A stretch of 64,000 nt of DNA from Cephalotus follicularis (taxonomy: Eukaryota > Streptophyta > Magnoliopsida > Oxalidales > Cephalotaceae). The notes beneath the pieces were generated by a model. It was given only the letters and a program-made list of their open reading frames with translations. It did not search any database and had not been told where the DNA came from. The translations under genes and the position numbers were made by a program. Below are positions 53,690 to 63,762 of this stretch, piece by piece (the stretch's first letter is position 1; each line of letters opens with the position of its first letter). The stretch spans positions 62,001 through 126,000 of the forward strand of contig BDDD01001787.1 of assembly GCA_001972305.1 (NCBI GenBank), written 5' to 3'.

Positions 53690-54720
53690 TTCTCCTTACA
53701 AGGTGACGGATTGATCCGATATCAGGGTAGAATTTGTGTTCCAAATGACATATAGTTAAAGGATGAACTGTTGTCACAAGTATATCGCTCCAGTTTCCCC
53801 GTACATCCGAGGAGTGCCAAGATGTACCGAGACTTAAAGCTAAACTTCTGGTGGAGCAATATGAAAGGAGAAATAGCCGAATATGTCGCTTCCTGCTTGA
53901 CATGTCAACAAGTTAAAGCAGAACATCAAAGACCAACAGGATTGCTGCAACCTTTACTTGTGGCACAGTGGAAATGGGAACACATTACAATGGATTTTGT
54001 AATAGGACTACCAAAAGTGAAGACTAACCATGATGCTATATGGGTGATCGTTGATCTCTTTACCAAATCTGCCCATTTTCTCCTGATCAAGACGACTTAT
54101 TCCCTCACACGGTTATCAAACCTGTACATTGCAATGATTGTAAAGCTGCATGGATTACCAATTAGCGTGGTGTCCGATAGAGACCCCCGATTCACATCGC
54201 AGTTTTAGAGGAAACTGCAATAAGCTTTTGGTACCCGGCTAAATTTTAGCACAACATTTCATCCCCAGACTGATGGTCAGTCTGAGAGGACTATTCAGAC
54301 TCTAGAAGACATGCTACGGGCATGTGTTTTAGATTGGGGTGGAAATTGGGATGACCACTTACCATAAGTAGAGTTCTCGTACAATAATAGTTATCATGCC
54401 AGTGTTGGGATGGCACCTTTCGAGGCTCTCTATGGACGAAAATGTAGAACCTCGATCTGTTGGTTTGAAGTTGGTGAACAGAATCTTGTGGGACCCAAGC
54501 TTGTACAAGAAACAACTGAGAAGGCAAAGGTCATCAGAGAGAGGCTTTTAACAGCACAAAGCAGACATAAAAGTTTTGCAGACCATCGCAGGCGTGAGTT
54601 AGAGTTCGACGTGGGCGATCACGTAGGCGATCACGTATTCCTTAAAGTCTCCCTGACTAAAGGGATTATGAGGTTCGGCAAGAAAGAAAAGCTAGCCCCT
54701 CGATTTATAGGACCTTTTTA
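53690..54720 (+). pseudogene. Tekay integrase
   Basis: YRDLKLNFWWSNMKGEIAEY, SCLTCQQVKAEHQRPTGLLQ, ITMDFVIGLPKVKTNHDAIW, VVSDRDPRFTSQF, a QTDGQSERT-type E box near 54270, [18 protein letters not shown] and FLKVSLTKGIMRFGKKEKLA. Confidence 0.86.
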
Positions 54721-54733
54721 GATCCTTGAGAGA

Positions 54734-55039
54734 GTGGGTGTCATTGCCTACCGACTTGCCTTACCACCCAGCCTAGCTGATGTACACAATGTATTTCATG
54801 TCTCTATGCTGAGGAAATATCAGCCCAATCCTTCTTCTGTGTTGCAATGGGAGCCATTGGCTTTGAGAATGGATATGAGTTTCGAAGAGATACCTATCCA
54901 GATTCTCGATCGTCGAATTAAACAGTTGAGGAGCAAAACCATTCCGCTAGTGAAAGTGTTGTGGCAATACCACGGAGTGGAGGATGCTACTTGGGAAAGA
55001 GAAGAAGATATGAAAGCTATGCATCCACATTTCTTCTAA
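54734..55039 (+). pseudogene. Tekay integrase tail and chromodomain
   Basis: VFHVSMLRKYQPNPSSVLQW, then a chromodomain ending IPLVKVLWQYHGVEDATWER. The arrangement 'VLWxxHxxExATWExE' is the usual plant Tekay chromodomain. Confidence 0.88.
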
Positions 55040-55065
55040 TCTTAGAGAATCTTGGGACGCGATTT

Positions 55066-55081
55066 CTTTAAAGAGGGAGGA
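55066..55081 (+). promoter_or_regulatory. Polypurine tract of plus-strand Tekay
   Basis: CTTTAAAGAGGGAGGA directly before the LTR start TGTAATGCCC. Confidence 0.88.
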
Positions 55082-56125
55082 TGTAATGCCCATAAATATT
55101 ATAAAGAATTATTATTGGGCTTTGAAGAACTATTCTTCTCCATTGGGCCAAACTGGGACATGAGTAATATTACATTTGGGCTCAAAATGGAGGAACAAAA
55201 GAATGGCCAAAGAGGTTGAAGTCGACCCGCATTTGTTGGAAAACGCCTGGAGAATTCTGGATTCTTCCTTACACCATTTTATAAGGCGAGAGACACCCAG
55301 GAGATGCACTTTTGGTCACTCTTACACACTTTCATTCTAGAGAAATCGAGAGAAAAGAGAGATAGTGGGAGATGGGGGCCATATGTTGGAGAAAAGTGAG
55401 GAAGAAGACAAGAAGAAGAACTTTCTCGGGAAAGTTCGGCATCTTACGCGCCTCGCATATATACCCATCTCCTGGAGTTGTTGGAGTAGTGGAAGAGTGA
55501 AGGAAGCCGAGGTGCGCAGCAATTTCTTCCAGGAAGGAGTCCAGAATCTAAGCAAAGGATCGTGCGATCTTCGTTTTCAACCAATTTTAGGTAAGATGCT
55601 ATATGTCTGAGCTCCTACCAGCATATGTGTGTTGTTTATCCTGTGTGATATGTTATTGTATGTGTGCCTTGTATGTGTTGTTGTGTGTAAAGTTGTATTG
55701 ATGTGAATTGTGTTATGCTTGTTAGATTAGGATTCCTATTTGTCTTTGTGTCGGGGATTTATGTTGAATCGTTGTATTGGTGATATGGAAAAGCTCAGTA
55801 CATGAATAAGTACTTGGAGGAAAACCCCAATGTTGAGCTAGGCTAGTCTTGAGAGGACTCAGAGCTTCTTCGCTCGAAGTCAGACTAGTCCTAAGCATGC
55901 CGAGCATGCCAGACCATGCGTCTCTCGAGCTTCTTCGCAAAAAGACTAGCTATACTGTCATTCCTCTTTTACTCCAAAACCAATTCCCCAGTTTATAACA
56001 TGAATAAGGGAAGTAATGTTGATGATATTAAGGAGAGAAGAAATACAGAGTTCTACATGTGGGCAGAGATAGGAATCAGTAGAGATAAGCCTCTCCATAG
56101 GCCATTTGTTGTAACCCTCCTCAAG
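55082..56125 (+). repeat. 3' LTR of plus-strand Tekay, first ~1 kb
   Basis: Begins TGTAATGCCCATAAATATT and matches the reverse complement of the LTR 40428-42461, including 'CAGTAC.TGAATAAGTACTTG' and 'CTTCTTCGCTCGAAGTCAGACTAG'. It stops at the solo LTR that begins at 56126. Confidence 0.8.
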
Positions 56126-56839
56126 TGTCACGCCCCAAACCATGAGAGTAAACCCCCGCGACTCAACATGTGATATACAATCCGTTCAGTTCAGTCAGTC
56201 ATATAACTTGTACTCTAAAAGTGCTATAAATTTAAAACTTTAAATCAAAGTCATGCAAGCAGAATAATCATCCATATAAATATATTCTGACTCTTATAAT
56301 TTCCCAAAAATCGGGCATTTAATATCCGTTTATCGCACTATGCCCCCTGTAAAGAAAAACACATTTTATATAATCACACTCTCGAAGGAGGAATCAACAG
56401 TTTATAAATGGGCTCAGCCTTCAGCAACCACAGCTTAACTCATAATTACATCATTCTAATACCTCAATTGATGAACCTATCCATATCCAATACATCAACA
56501 CACATATCATAAGCACTGCCACATATCGGCATGTCAATAGCTGAAATAAAACATGTCTCTATATTGTCTCTTGTATCTTAGATTGTCTCTTACACATGTC
56601 AAGACATATAAATCCGTACAGACCAGCTATAAAGACAGAGCCCTTTATAAAACTCATATAAACAAATCCATAAGCAAAACCACAAGATCATGCATAAGAT
56701 CATTAACAAAAACGGTTATAGAAAACCAGTCCGTCTCGGTCTATTTCACTGCAGCCCAACACCTGTGCCTGACACATTCCATTACAATGAAATGAGTCAG
56801 CGACATATAGTCGGGTAGGTATACTATATACGATGTATG

Positions 56840-57050
56840 CAACAGTATGCATCAGTATGACAGTGTGACAGTGTAGTAGTGTAACAGTGTACGGTATAAC
56901 TGTGTAACGGTATAACTGTGTAACAGTTTACGGTGTAATAGTGCACGATATAACAGTGTAACAGTGTACAGTATGACAGTGTAATAGTGTATGGTATAAC
57001 AGTGTACAGTGTAACAGTATAACAATGTACAGTATATGTATTCATGGCAT
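56840..57050 (+). repeat. Low-complexity CAGTGTAACAGT repeats
   Basis: About twenty short units (CAGTGTAA, CAGTATAAC, GTGTACGGT) of 8-11 bp in the solo LTR; a second zone of CAGTAACAGTAAC lies at 57340-57560. Confidence 0.8.
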
Positions 57051-58127
57051 ATTAAATGCCTGAATGACAGTTGCGGACAACTTCGATATACCAACAGCCC
57101 CTAAGCGGGGTATACCTAGCTAGTCCTAATCATATCAAGGCCATAGGCCTATAGACACTCAGTAAACAGTCAGTAACATTACAGGGGAACAAACAGTCCA
57201 TAAGGTCAAGTACTTTTCTGTCTCTCCGGTCCGATATAGTACCCCCACCGTCTATACACCCTCCGTGTCATAGCCGTGTGGAGCATAGGATAACACTGGC
57301 CACAAAACAGTACAGTAGTGTTAGACCCGAAGGTACCAGTCAGTAACAGTAGTGCTAGACCCGAAGGCGCCAGCCAGTAACAATAAAGCTCTCAATAACA
57401 GTAACAGTAACAGTATCCACCAGCCAATAACAATTGAGCTCTCAGTAACAGTAACAGTATCCATCCCTAATACAATGACTCTCGTAGGTCACTAAGAGGG
57501 GAGGATTAACAGTATCGGTAACAGTAACAGCATCCATCCCTCAGGCGATGACTCCCATAGGTCACAAAAAGGGAGGATTAACAGTGAGGTATGGCCAAAC
57601 ATCCATAATACTTCATAACGGAAATGAAGATTATGAATGGGTTATCCCGTACAGTCTCAAACAATAGTAATCATAACAGTAATCATACAGTACCGATACC
57701 CGTAATAGTATTATAATAGAAATGATGGGGACCTAAAGGATCAAGTAAAATTCACATCCGTCAAAACAGTTATAAAACAGTTTTCAGTAACGGTTTTCCG
57801 TAACAGTATTCAGTAACAGTTTTAGTAATAGTTGTTGGTCCCTATCGGAGTTTGTAAAACAATGGAGAGGAAGTCCAATTAGGATATCCGCGTTCAGATG
57901 TCCCAAATGAACTATCCTAACGATTCTTGAAAACCATTTGTATAAAACTCCTTTTTATTGAATTTTCTTCAAGGAATCACTTTGAAACTTGATTTGTAGA
58001 TTAAAACGGTTAAACGATGAATTCCATATGTTACAAGGCCTTAGAGAGGCTTCCTATGGAATCTATTTAGAAAAGAAACAGTTTAAAATTGAAAACAATA
58101 AGAAACAATGGAATTTCGGCCAACATG

Positions 58128-58280
58128 GCACTAAGCGTCGACTTGTTAAAAAAACCAAAACACAAAGCATCAACTAGTTTAACGTTAAAAGCATGGAAGC
58201 GTCGACGGTTTTGAAAGCATGAGTATAAAGCGTCGAGGGTTTTAGAAAGCATAAGTATAAAGTATTGACGGTTTTGACAG
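58128..58280. repeat. GTCGAC-motif cluster 11
   Basis: Five copies (TAAGCGTCGACTTG, AAAGCATCAACTAG, GAAGCGTCGACGGTTTT, AAAGCGTCGAGGGTTTT, AAAGTATTGACGGTTTT) in the solo LTR 56126-59362. Confidence 0.65.
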
Positions 58281-59562
58281 AAATAGCAGTTTGGAAAATG
58301 GTTCGTAATTTAGTGGAACCATGTCAAAAATCCATGAAATCCATTTGAAATCTCAATCAAAATAGTTTATAACATACACCCAGTTCCCAGCAATACAGTA
58401 TCCACAATCAATCATTCAGTAACAGTTCACACAATTCAACACTCAGTGACAGTATAATTCACACAATTCATTGAAGTGCATGAATACAGTGCAAATAGTA
58501 TAACCTACCTTAACAGTGACAATTGAGATTGCAACAATGGAGATTCCGCTGCCAAACTGTCGATTCCACCATTTTCTTCAGGCTCCTCCGACAGAGCTTC
58601 CACTTCCTCTCTTAGTATCACTATAATAACTATCACACTTTCGTTACAATTTACACACCGAAAGTAACACACTATCGTCATTAGAGCTCCGGTTAGATTC
58701 CGTCCACACACTGGAGTTTTGGCCAAGACATGAACAGGCTCCAAATTGGCCAATCTACACATTACAGCCAGAGACTCACCGTGAATCACACGGTCACAGC
58801 CGACAGCGGGTTCGACTCACTGAGTCGATTTCGCCTCGCAGGAGCTCTAACCATGTCGCATAACTCCGGTCACGCCACAACCGGCCTCAAAAACCTTCGA
58901 TTAACCCATTGATGACCGAGACTCGCCATGACTCGGCGCCAAATGCCAGCCACAGGCGACAATGAGCCGAACTCGCTGAGTCGACTCGGCAAATGAAATC
59001 CGGCACATTCCGGCCAAAAAACGCCTCAACTGTCATCACAATGGGCAGAGCTGACCTTCTAGACGAAGACCGGCTCCACCCACGATGATTACCGGCGGAG
59101 GAAACGCACTACAGAGACGACAATGACGGCAAGGCGTTAGGGACATGGAAAAGAAAAGAGAAGAGATAAGGAGAAAGGGGTTACCGTGGTGGTCAAGACC
59201 TGCGTCGCACGCTTTCCTGGCCGCTCGCTCGTCAGCGTCCTCTCCCTCTTGCGTCTCTCTCGTGTTCTCTAGTGCGAGCACTTTATGCACCCGCCTCTCT
59301 CCTTTATACGGGCGCTTCATGCGCCCGTGATTCCTCTTTTTTTTAGAAATCGAGACATTACATCATGGGCCTGTTTGGCATCCAGTCTCGAGGTGGGTGC
59401 ATGTGTGCTGACACTATGGTCACACTTCACTTCATATTGATGAGACTCAAGTCTCATGCCTCAAGAGATACCATACAAAAGGTAAATACAACACAACACA
59501 CATTTCTTCATGAACATGAAAATTTTAAAAATAAATGTCATACAACACATTTTGATATTACA

Positions 59563-59829
59563 TTTGTAAAAACTGGATGGACTAGAATTAGCTTCCCGTA
59601 CTACATGTCCAACGATGAGTTCGTGTTCATGATTGCTGCATTGGAGTATACAACAACTTATGGGCAGATATTTCTTCCCTTACCGCTTAAATTTCAAAAC
59701 AGACAATTGGACTTTCAAGAAAAAGTCATTTAAGGAACTAATAGGGGACAACAATCACAAATATGTCATGCCATTGGCTAGTGCTATGCAAGGGATCAGT
59801 ATAGTCCAAGACCATAATAAAGAAAAATA
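59563..59829 (+). pseudogene. C-terminal fragment of a PLP-dependent (aminotransferase class V-like) enzyme
   Basis: Reads FVKTGWTRISFPYYMSNDEF, then FMIAALEYTTTYGQIFLPL; a one-base frameshift near 59680 leads on to RLNFKTDNWTFKKKSFKELI and GDNNHKYVMPLASAMQ, ending at a stop at 59827-59829. The order 'GWtRisFpYym...A.efva..G.rfLPlY.fn..tG.Wtf' is the C-terminus of a class V aminotransferase-like PLP enzyme family known in bacteria and plants; assigned from memory. Upstream exons with the PLP lysine are not in the window, where a solo LTR begins 200 bp away. It is a host gene remnant, or a last exon with a frameshift. The only ordinary protein-gene trace I can support. Confidence 0.5.
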
Positions 59830-59966
59830 ACAATGCAGATGCTAGAATGACAAACAAAAGTTCCCTTCTTACCATAGGCTTCAGGAAGACATAGATTACA
59901 ACCTCCTGTACTTTAGGGTCTAACACCTAGTTGCTTTAAATTAATCTCAATTTAAACGTTGCATTT

Positions 59967-60343
59967 TTTTAATCTCCATCCCTAAAAGCAAACTTCTAAA
60001 GATGATGTATCTCTCAAGTATATATATTGAACAAACTCACTTAATCTTTTCAATATGAGATTCACATTTTAACACCCACCCTCACGTGCATTGTAAACTT
60101 ATGAAAGTGGGCTCAGAGGTTATTACAAAGCCTATTCCGAACGAGTGGGCTCAGAGGCTTCTATGCAACTTGTCACAGACGTGTCCCAATGCGCTCAGCG
60201 AGTGATAGTGAACCAACCTGGCTCTGATACCATGTTAAGATCTCCATCCCTAAAAGCATGCTTGTAAGGAGGAAGTATCTCTCAAGTATATATATTATAC
60301 AAACCTAATTAATCTTTTCAATGCAGGATTCACATCCTAACAC
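59967..60343 (-). mobile_element. TRIM (miniature LTR retrotransposon), complete structure, 377 bp
   Basis: Two short LTRs (59967-60075 and 60233-60343, about 110 bp) ending TTAACA/CTAACA. On minus an initiator-Met primer site TGGTATCAGAGCC lies directly next to the right LTR, and a purine tract GTGAGGGTGGG next to the left LTR, with ~157 bp internal and no genes. CATTT flanks both sides (59962-59966, 60344-60348), a perfect target duplication. The LTRs differ at about 16% of positions, so it is old, probably more than ten million years at usual rates. It depends on other elements for mobility. Confidence 0.88.
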
Positions 60344-60348
60344 ATTTC

Positions 60349-61752
60349 ACTCACTCTTCCTCAAAAATCAAAACCTTTTAGTTTTTCTTCAGCCCTTTTT
60401 TCCTTCCCTAAATACAAATATGGAAGTCCAAATGTGTTCTTAGGAAAATATTTTCTTTGGAATGCAAGAAATAGAAAATCACATGATTTTCTTATAAATC
60501 ACAAGCTTACTTGATTAACATATACTTGTTATATCAATACCTAAATAAGTGGAAAAAATCTAAAAAGCACATGGACTAATTTACAGCTTGGTTAAATCCA
60601 TTATTATCCAAAAATTTGATTACAACCCTTACAGATAGTAAGATAAATAATTGTACCTCCAAAAGTGTCTTCCACATGCCATGTCGAGGGTCTCTATTCT
60701 AACTAACATAAGACACAATGGAGTCAATTTCTACAGAATTTGGCCACCTGGTGATGGCAGCACATCAGGCACCACCTTAACAAGAAAAAAGGCACGCATG
60801 TATATTTGAGGACTTAAGTATCAAGGTCTTCTCATATCTGACACAATCTTCATTAAACATATGGTATCAGGTATACGAAAACATGCAAAGCAACCTCTGC
60901 AAACACCGTGAATACAGATCAGATCACAAGTTTTTCAATAATTTGATTATACTAATGGCTTTAATGGTTTGTTTTTATATAAATTTTTTTGGGATGGGGG
61001 ACCCACCCAAAAAAGAAAAAAGGATCAAATCTCTTTGATGAAAGTGTGGAGGTTTGAACATCGGCCTAAGCAAAGTAAGACCTACACCCCCGACCATCAG
61101 CCTGGGGTTGCTTCCACGGCTTTAATAGATCTAAACACGTTAAAACATTTCAAATAGTAAGCTGCTACAACTGATACTATATGGAAGATATACTTCTCTT
61201 GCACAGGAATAAGTGTCTAATCACAAAAACACTATAGCATATATAAACCAAAACAATGACATTGAAAATGTATTCAGTTTCAACCAAAAGTAAATGATAA
61301 AAAGATTATCTATTCAATATGTTTATAAGCCATGCAGCATAGGAATACAAGGTTCTAGCACAACTATTATAAGCTAATAGGCATACTACAGTACCTATGT
61401 GAGGCTTACCGTTGCTTTTGGGTTGTCTGGAAGTCACCGAAGAAAGCGGTGGCACAAGTATGTTAGAAGGAAATCCGAAGAAATAAAATAAAGAACTTTG
61501 TTTCCCAATTGATCTAGGGAAGTTTGTATGTGAACAAAAGCTCAAATGTTCATCTGATGCATCTCATCAAAAAGCAGGATGAAGGACGAGATTTTAGGAA
61601 TTATTTTCACCTACTAAATTGTGTAGTTTTGCTGATCAAATTTTCCCGAGACAACCAAATATGCAATGCAGGACTGAGATTTCACTGCTTTTCGTTTTTA
61701 TTTTCGCTAACAAAGTTTACAACTTGAAATCAGATAATAATCTCTTTCACAT
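60349..61752. other. Non-repetitive A/T-rich region, no supported gene
   Basis: Looks like ordinary intergenic or intronic DNA. The only coding hint is about 61410-61545 on minus, where SIGKQSSLFYFFGFPSNILV and PLSSVTSRQPKSNG are open and followed by a donor-like GTAAGCC. I do not recognise the product and consider an exon possible but unproven. Confidence 0.4.
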
Positions 61753-61867
61753 TGTATTGAGATAATTTCACTATTCATATAGGCTAGTGTTAGGCATTCA
61801 CAGTAATATAGGCTTAACCTAATATTACCTCCAAACTTGTAACTTAAAATAAATAATTATAAATAAC
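61753..61867 (-). repeat. Short 3' LTR of the Copia element
   Basis: Begins TGTTATTTATAATTATTT on minus immediately after the purine tract; the outer end is placed at TGTATTGAG on plus by TG...CA rule only. Confidence 0.45.
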
Positions 61868-62012
61868 ATTCTCCTTCAAATTGGGACATACATATCAAAC
61901 AGACATAACTTATTACAAATATATGAAATACGAGTACTACGAAGAGGCTTTGTAAAAATATTAGTTAAATGTTCTTCAGACCATGTATGAACTAACTGAA
62001 TATCTCCACACT

Positions 62013-62556
62013 TCACTTTCTCACGAACAAAATGACAATCCACTTCAATATATTTTGTTCGTTCATGAAAGACGGATTACTGGTAATATGCATAGCTGAC
62101 TGGTTATCACAATGAAGGATTGACGATCTTTGCATTAGCAATCCAATTTCAACCAACAACATTCGGATCCACTGTAGTTCTCCTGAGACATTAGCCATCG
62201 CTCGATATTCTGCTTCAACACTAGAGCGGGAAACTATGGATTGTTTCTTGCTCTTCCATGACACAAGATTTCCTCCAAGAAATACACATTAACCTCAAGT
62301 GGAACGACGATTAATAGGACATCCTGCCCAATCTGCATCTGAGTATCCTACAACCTCCGATACATTTGGATCAGAGTATCCAGATATATGAAGATGCCAT
62401 CGATCTCGGAATACTAAACCTTGACCAGGAGCTCTTTTTAAATAACTCGATTTGTAGAACTGCCTGCCAATGAGGGCTACAAGGAGCACTCATAAACTGG
62501 CTAACCACACTAACAGTAAAAAAAATATCTGGACAAGTAATAGTAAAATAATTCAA
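62013..62556 (-). pseudogene. Copia RNase H
   Basis: FFTVSVVSQFMSAPCSPHWQ, VVGYSDADWAGCPINRRST (Copia RNase H start), then MSWKSKKQSIVSRSSVEAEY, LLVEIGLLMQRSSILHCDN and QSAMHITSNPSFMNE. This is the standard end of Copia pol. Confidence 0.88.
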
Positions 62557-62868
62557 TTTGCTAACTAATCGTCGATATTTTCAGGATCATGCAAAAGATC
62601 ACCTTTTTCATTATCGAGTTTCATTATCGAGTATTCTTTCTCTGTGAAAGAGTAATACCAAAATCAGAATATGCCACCTCAATGCCCAGAAAATAACGCA
62701 AACGACTCAAATCTTTAGTACTAAACTCACATTGCTAAAACTGCTTGAGTCGCAGTATGCCTCTAACATCACTTCCAGTAACAATAATATTATCCTCGTA
62801 AACCAAGAGAATAATGCATCCATATGAAGAGGACATACTGAAAACTGAGTGATCAACATTGCACCGTT

Positions 62869-63720
62869 TCATGCCAAACGTAAGCATAGCATCACCAAAT
62901 CTCCCAAACTAAGCACGAGGAGTTTGTTTCGGACCATAAAAAGCCTTTCGTAACCTGCAAACTTTCTCCCCCTGAGCAACAAGCCCAGATGGTTGCTCCA
63001 TATATACTTCAGGAAGATCACCATGAAGGCATTCTTCACGTCCAACAGATGTATATGCCAATGAAAATGAGCTGCCAAGGATATAAGAATACTAACAGAA
63101 GGAATCTTATCCACCAGAGATAACGTCTCATCATAATCAACGCCATAGGTTTGAGTATATCATTTGGCCACTAGACGAGCCTTCAACCTTTCTATTGTAC
63201 CGTCGAGATGATATTTAACCACAAAGACTCAACGACACCCAACCAATTGTTTGCCAAGTGGTAAAGATACAAGATCCAAGTGTTATTAGCATTTAAAGGA
63301 TACAATAATACTAACAGAAGGAATCTTGGCCACTAGAGAGATCGTCTCATCATAATCAACGCCATAGGTTTGAGTATATCCTTTGGCCACTAGACAAGCC
63401 TTCAACCTTTCTATTGTACCATCGAGATGATATTTAACCACAAAGACTCAACGGCACCCAACCAATTGTTTGCCATGTGGTAAAAATACAAGATCCCAAG
63501 TGTTATTAGCAGGTAATGCAGTCATTTCATCCTCCATTGCACGGGTCCAATCTGGATGAGCCAAAGCTTCCTGAACAATACTAGGCACAAACACAGAAGA
63601 AACAGATGATACAAAAACAGACATATTAGGTGAGAGGTTAGCGTAAGACACAAAGTGTGAAAAAAGATACCGGGTTCCTTTTTTAGAACCTGTACGATAA
63701 ACAACGAGCGACTCAAACAC
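62869..63720 (-). pseudogene. Copia reverse transcriptase (start) and upstream linker
   Basis: EALAHPDWTRAMEDEMTALP and NNTWDLVFLPHGKQLVGCR give the usual entrance of Copia RT; VSILISLAAHFHWHIHLLDV and KNAFM the first palm part. Upstream VSYANLSPNMSVFVSSVSS is the integrase-RT linker. Confidence 0.85.
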
Positions 63721-63762
63721 AAAATAGATAAGCAATGGACGACCCAAACTCGGGTGGATCAA

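Larger units (their letters stand above)
44390..56125 (+). mobile_element. Ty3/Gypsy Tekay element, plus strand, with nested Copia
   Basis: Order: end of 5' LTR (44390-44967), primer-like site, gag (45335-46106, then 51421-51730), protease, reverse transcriptase, RNase H, integrase, chromodomain, polypurine tract, first ~1 kb of the 3' LTR. A Copia element occupies 46107-51420. The coding part is broken at roughly ten or more places, so it is an old copy. The 5' LTR meets the minus-strand copy at 44385-44390. Confidence 0.85.
56126..59362 (-). mobile_element. Solo LTR, Gypsy (Tekay-like), 3.24 kb
   Basis: Starts TGTCACGCCCCAAACC, ends CGAGACATTACA, flanked by TCAAG (56121-56125) and TCATG (59363-59367), a 4-of-5 duplication. 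The first ~250 bp match 63763-64000. It contains GTAACAGT-type low-complexity repeats, motif cluster 11, and near the right end a C/G-rich promoter-side part. No genes. Confidence 0.75.
61753..63762 (-). mobile_element. Ty1/Copia element, 3' part, minus strand
   Basis: Minus order: end of integrase region, reverse transcriptase, RNase H, polypurine tract (61868-61880, TTTGAAGGAGAA on minus), a short LTR (about 61753-61867). The right side ends at a Tekay-like LTR near 63763. Broken at many places, so old. gag, protease and 5' LTR are not in the window. Confidence 0.78.

Noticed and set aside
56553-57094. Tyr/Thr-rich repetitive peptides encoded on minus
   Set aside because: They arise from the GTAACAGT low-complexity repeats in the solo LTR.
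58505-59320. Several open frames in a G/C-richer stretch near the right end of the solo LTR
   Set aside because: None has a domain, start context or support; the stretch is the promoter side of the LTR.
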